DNA from: Rhynchonema sp. JSB1_4
Taxonomy: Eukaryota; Nematoda; Chromadorea; Monhysterida; Xyalidae
Assembly (NCBI GenBank): GCA_030248065.1
Contig: JASAMV010008366.1
Coordinates: 50,796 to 114,795, forward strand
Length of the DNA stretch: 64,000 nucleotides
Reading direction: 5' to 3'
In this document: positions 61,101 to 64,000 of the stretch, in pieces
Layout: the number at the start of each line of letters is the position of its first letter
How positions within the stretch are numbered: the first letter of the stretch is position 1
Position numbers and translations under genes: made by a program
The notes under the pieces: model-generated
Database searches by the model: none
What the model saw: the letters and a program-made list of their open reading frames with translations, nothing else
Told to the model about the DNA's origin: nothing

Positions 61101-63960
61101 CAACAAACAAAAAAAAAAAAAAACAAACCGATAACCCCAAAAAAAAAAAAAAACCCCCCCCAAAAAAAAAAACAACACAACCAAAAAAAAAACAAAAAAA
61201 AAAAAAAAAAAAAACAAAACCAAACCAAAAAAAACAAAAAAAAAAAAAAATCCCCAAAAAAAAAAAATAACCAAGTATCATTAACGGTGTACCTTGTATA
61301 AAAAACTGATGCCACCCCAATTTTGGCCAGCGTAAAATCTGTTGATATCGGCGGAACGCTGTTACGCTGGTCCAAGTGGGATTTACATACCTAAATAATT
61401 GCGAAACCACCATAACAAAAGTTAACTAGCCCAAGCAAGACGAGACGACCCGACCACCAAGCAGCAAGCTTGATATACTGTAAGCCGGCCTATCAGCACG
61501 TTTTTTCTGTTCTTCCGCCCTTTTTCACTTCATACCATCCAAAACGCCAACATTTTCAGGAGACATGTTGACGCTAGAATTCAATTTTGCGACTGCACTG
61601 AACTTCACCACCATTCAATTGCACACGATCAATTGTGGCGCGAAGACTGCGTTCGACAAAGCGATTGTGCTGGTTGATGGGGATGAAACACCAGCCGTGA
61701 CGTTCACTGCGAATGAGACTGAGCGGACAGCTGGTTGGTGTTGGATGATTGATCGCATTTGAAAATCTTATAGATTGCTGTGTCGCTTTTAGCAAATGTC
61801 ATTTTTTACGTTCACACGAAAGTAATGACGCTTCAAAAATGATTCACGCTATAACTGGCGTATTTTTTCAACAGCGACGGCCAGTGGATCAGGTCATCCT
61901 CAGTGTTAACTATAACCGCTGATTATAACGTTATGTACATTTTGTAAATTATTCCACAAATCTGACTGCGTTCGGCTAGGTAGCTGCAGCGCTCAGGTTT
62001 TCATACCATATTTCATACCATACCATATGTACTTCGAAACTAAAAAATTGAATGTACAAATTTGGGTTCTTCAGGCCAGCCGTTCTGGGTGTCCATCCCC
62101 CTACCCGAGGGTCGCCGGGGCAAGCGGTTACAATTGCTTCTGCATTTTGCCGGCGAGTGGCTGTTTCTAAGCGAAGTGCATTTTCATGGCCCGAAACGTT
62201 CGCTGCTTAAAAACGTGGTCGATGACGTCATAGTGGTCGAAGCGCATGACAAACCGAAAATTGGTGAGAATTTAAATGCGTTTTTCTGATTTTTTTGATT
62301 AATTTCTCATTTTCTTTCTAGACACGAAAGAGAAACGACACAACAACGCGGAAGCACCCGCCGTCGATCGAGTGCTCTCAGCCACGCACTTTCTGCTCAT
62401 ACTTGGTGGGTCTTAGGGATGTTTTTGTGAAAGTTACGCATGTAGGCCGATACTTTTACATTTTTCGCTTTATCAAGCAATAGTGTTGCCGCCGTTCACA
62501 CTGGCACCAATTTAGACCACCGTAAAAGCTTTTATTTTATGCCGTAGCTCGGTTGCTGACAACTTTTTGGTCTAAATTACCGTAATCAAGTCGACAAAAT
62601 AAAAAACTGTCCACTGCAGAAAAAGTCACGTGGGCCAAGCAATCACCGGATTAAAGAAATAAACCACAAAAAATAAATAAATTGCACAGTTTTCCGTTCA
62701 GGCACGGTATCACTCTGCGTCGTGCTGGTGCTTTGTCTGGTCACCATTCTGATCATACGCCGTCGTCGTCGCAGCAAGCTAGGCGGAATTCGGTCACCTT
62801 CATACAACAATGGGTTCAAAATGCCACAATCAAACACAAATGACCACCATTTGAATTTCGTGGATTTAAATGGAATCGGACATGAGAAACTTGACAGTGA
62901 TCCACTTTGCAACGGACTGATGCCACCAGGACCCCAGATTCACACACTGGTCAGCACGAATAGGGACGGGTCGCATAGTGTGTCGACCTTGGGCTCGATG
63001 AACACTGCAATGGCCAGGACACAGGTTGGAATGGTGGTGGAATTAAAATATTTGCCCAGCATATCGTGAAACTAGTCGTGCTTATTCTAGAAATATAGCC
63101 GTTATACAAAAGTCACATAGCCGTGACAACGTAAAGAACCGATCTAATCACCGATCTTGATATCGGCTAACTGGGTACATTAGGCACGGCCACAGTTTCA
63201 GCTTTAAACGCAAGCCCTTTCAACACAACTGGTCTTTATATTCCAGGGTCGTCTGGCACAAGCACCCAACGGCAGTCTCTACGTGCTCGGCGGCAGCAAC
63301 GATAGTGGGTACACATTGTCAACAGGCAGTCGAACGGGACCAATGTTGAATGGTATACCCATGATGCCACCACCGGTACCCAGCAATGAATCCGGTTAGT
63401 GTGTTGTGATGTGGAATTGGAACGGGCTCGCAAAGGCAATAATAATATTAGTGCCGTGCGTTCCAAAACCCAGTTTAGGCGCTCCGCACTGTTTTAACTG
63501 ATTTTTTGCGCACTGTTGGTTTTCTATTTGTGAAAAGGGTGTTCACTGATTTGATAAGTAGAGATGTTGTAGTTGCCCCGTTACCATGCCCATTTCGTGC
63601 ATTCACAGGTGAATCACTCACACCATTTGAACCTGATAGATGTATATATTTTCGCTAGATATTTCTTTACAAAATTCACACAGATTCCGAATACGCCGAG
63701 CCAAGCGAATGCAGCAAGTCGATCAGCACCCTACCACTGCTGACCAACACATCATCCTTTCATAGCGGTGCAGCAGCACAGACAATGGATCTAAGACAGT
63801 GCTCAAAGGGGGGTGCACTCCGACCAATGCCCCCTCCCAGATCCGCAACCATCAATAGAAAACAACACCTGCCAGGGACAAACAGTAATCGGCTGATCGG
63901 GAGTCCCGCCAGAAGAATGGTACAGAGCGTCAGTGTGAACTCGAATGGAACGCCGAAGAG
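58179..63960 (+). CDS. Ddr: discoidin domain receptor tyrosine kinase, extracellular to juxtamembrane part (both ends missing)
   Basis: Eleven exons with matching phases: 58179-58284, 59567-59734, 60021-60084, 60168-60318, 60581-60871 (donor least certain), 61560-61733, 62075-62263, 62322-62405, 62702-63024, 63247-63394 and 63684-63960. The discoidin (F5/8 type C) domain spans CHRPLGMQSGEITDEQLSAS through GGAWCANGLIDESSYEYLQI and VETQGRYGAGDGLEF to SANTDTNTAVYRSLRPPIIG and CLRVELHGC. The discoidin-like domain follows (HLLSYTAPGAQPN, GVGKLTDG, DMLTLEFNFATALNF, RLQLLLHFAGEWLFLSEVHF). Exon 62702 opens with the membrane segment TVSLCVVLVLCLVTILII and a basic stop RRRRRSK. A Ser/Pro/Asn-rich juxtamembrane region continues to 63960. 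DDRs are collagen-activated receptor kinases at the cell surface. The first visible exon starts mid-protein in phase 1, so at least one signal-peptide exon is upstream; the kinase domain lies past the window. Confidence 0.92.
61060..61270 (+). repeat. A/C-only low-complexity tract in a receptor intron
   Basis: About 200 bp consist almost only of A and C homopolymers, in the intron between exons 60581-60871 and 61560-61733 of the discoidin receptor. Lys- and Phe-rich frames across it are artefacts. Confidence 0.85.
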
Positions 63961-64000
63961 GTAGACTTGTATCAATGTTTACTTAATTCACGTGGTCATT

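Noticed and set aside
61012..61413. Lys-rich and Phe-rich frames in the receptor intron
   Set aside because: They cross an A/C homopolymer tract and lie between two well-supported receptor exons.

Overview
The window is genomic DNA from a multicellular eukaryote, most likely an invertebrate animal. Genes are broken into short exons with GT-AG introns. Extracellular families typical of animals are present: a discoidin domain receptor, a thrombospondin type 1 repeat and sushi-like modules. Small inverted-repeat transposons are abundant. I could not fix the phylum.

Left third (1-21.6 kb): a 2.1 kb foldback element is followed by a flavin-reductase/biliverdin-reductase-B-like gene (2845-4121, + strand, first exon not found). 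Its complete paralogue lies at 16307-17933. Between them, on the minus strand, is a cluster of three related tetraspan genes whose product ends in a PPPSY motif. Copy C (11465-13605) has a complete six-exon structure. Copy A (4888-9766) is a decayed pseudogene, with a hAT-like insertion in exon 5 and a lost exon 6 acceptor. Copy B (10440-10827) is a two-exon fragment made by a 1.04 kb tandem duplication. hAT-like elements with 8 bp target duplications, two large microsatellites and several foldback elements fill the rest.

Middle (21.6-34.2 kb, + strand): one long secreted-protein gene, read as a single gene by splice-phase continuity. It has a signal peptide, an unrecognised cysteine-rich N-terminal half, a hydrophobic segment, one TSP1 domain, and 16 sushi-like modules of alternating types, one exon each, all in phase 1. 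A cysteine-rich C-terminal region ends it. This is the most interesting coding region in the window.

Gene desert (34.2-58.1 kb): no convincing gene. It holds foldback elements, a degenerate minisatellite, a 142 bp inverted repeat spanning bacterial-looking reading frames, and low-complexity A/C tracts that may be assembly artefacts.

Right end (58.2-64 kb, + strand): a discoidin domain receptor tyrosine kinase gene covering the discoidin domain, the discoidin-like domain, the transmembrane segment and part of the juxtamembrane region. The signal-peptide exon was not identified and the kinase domain lies beyond the window.
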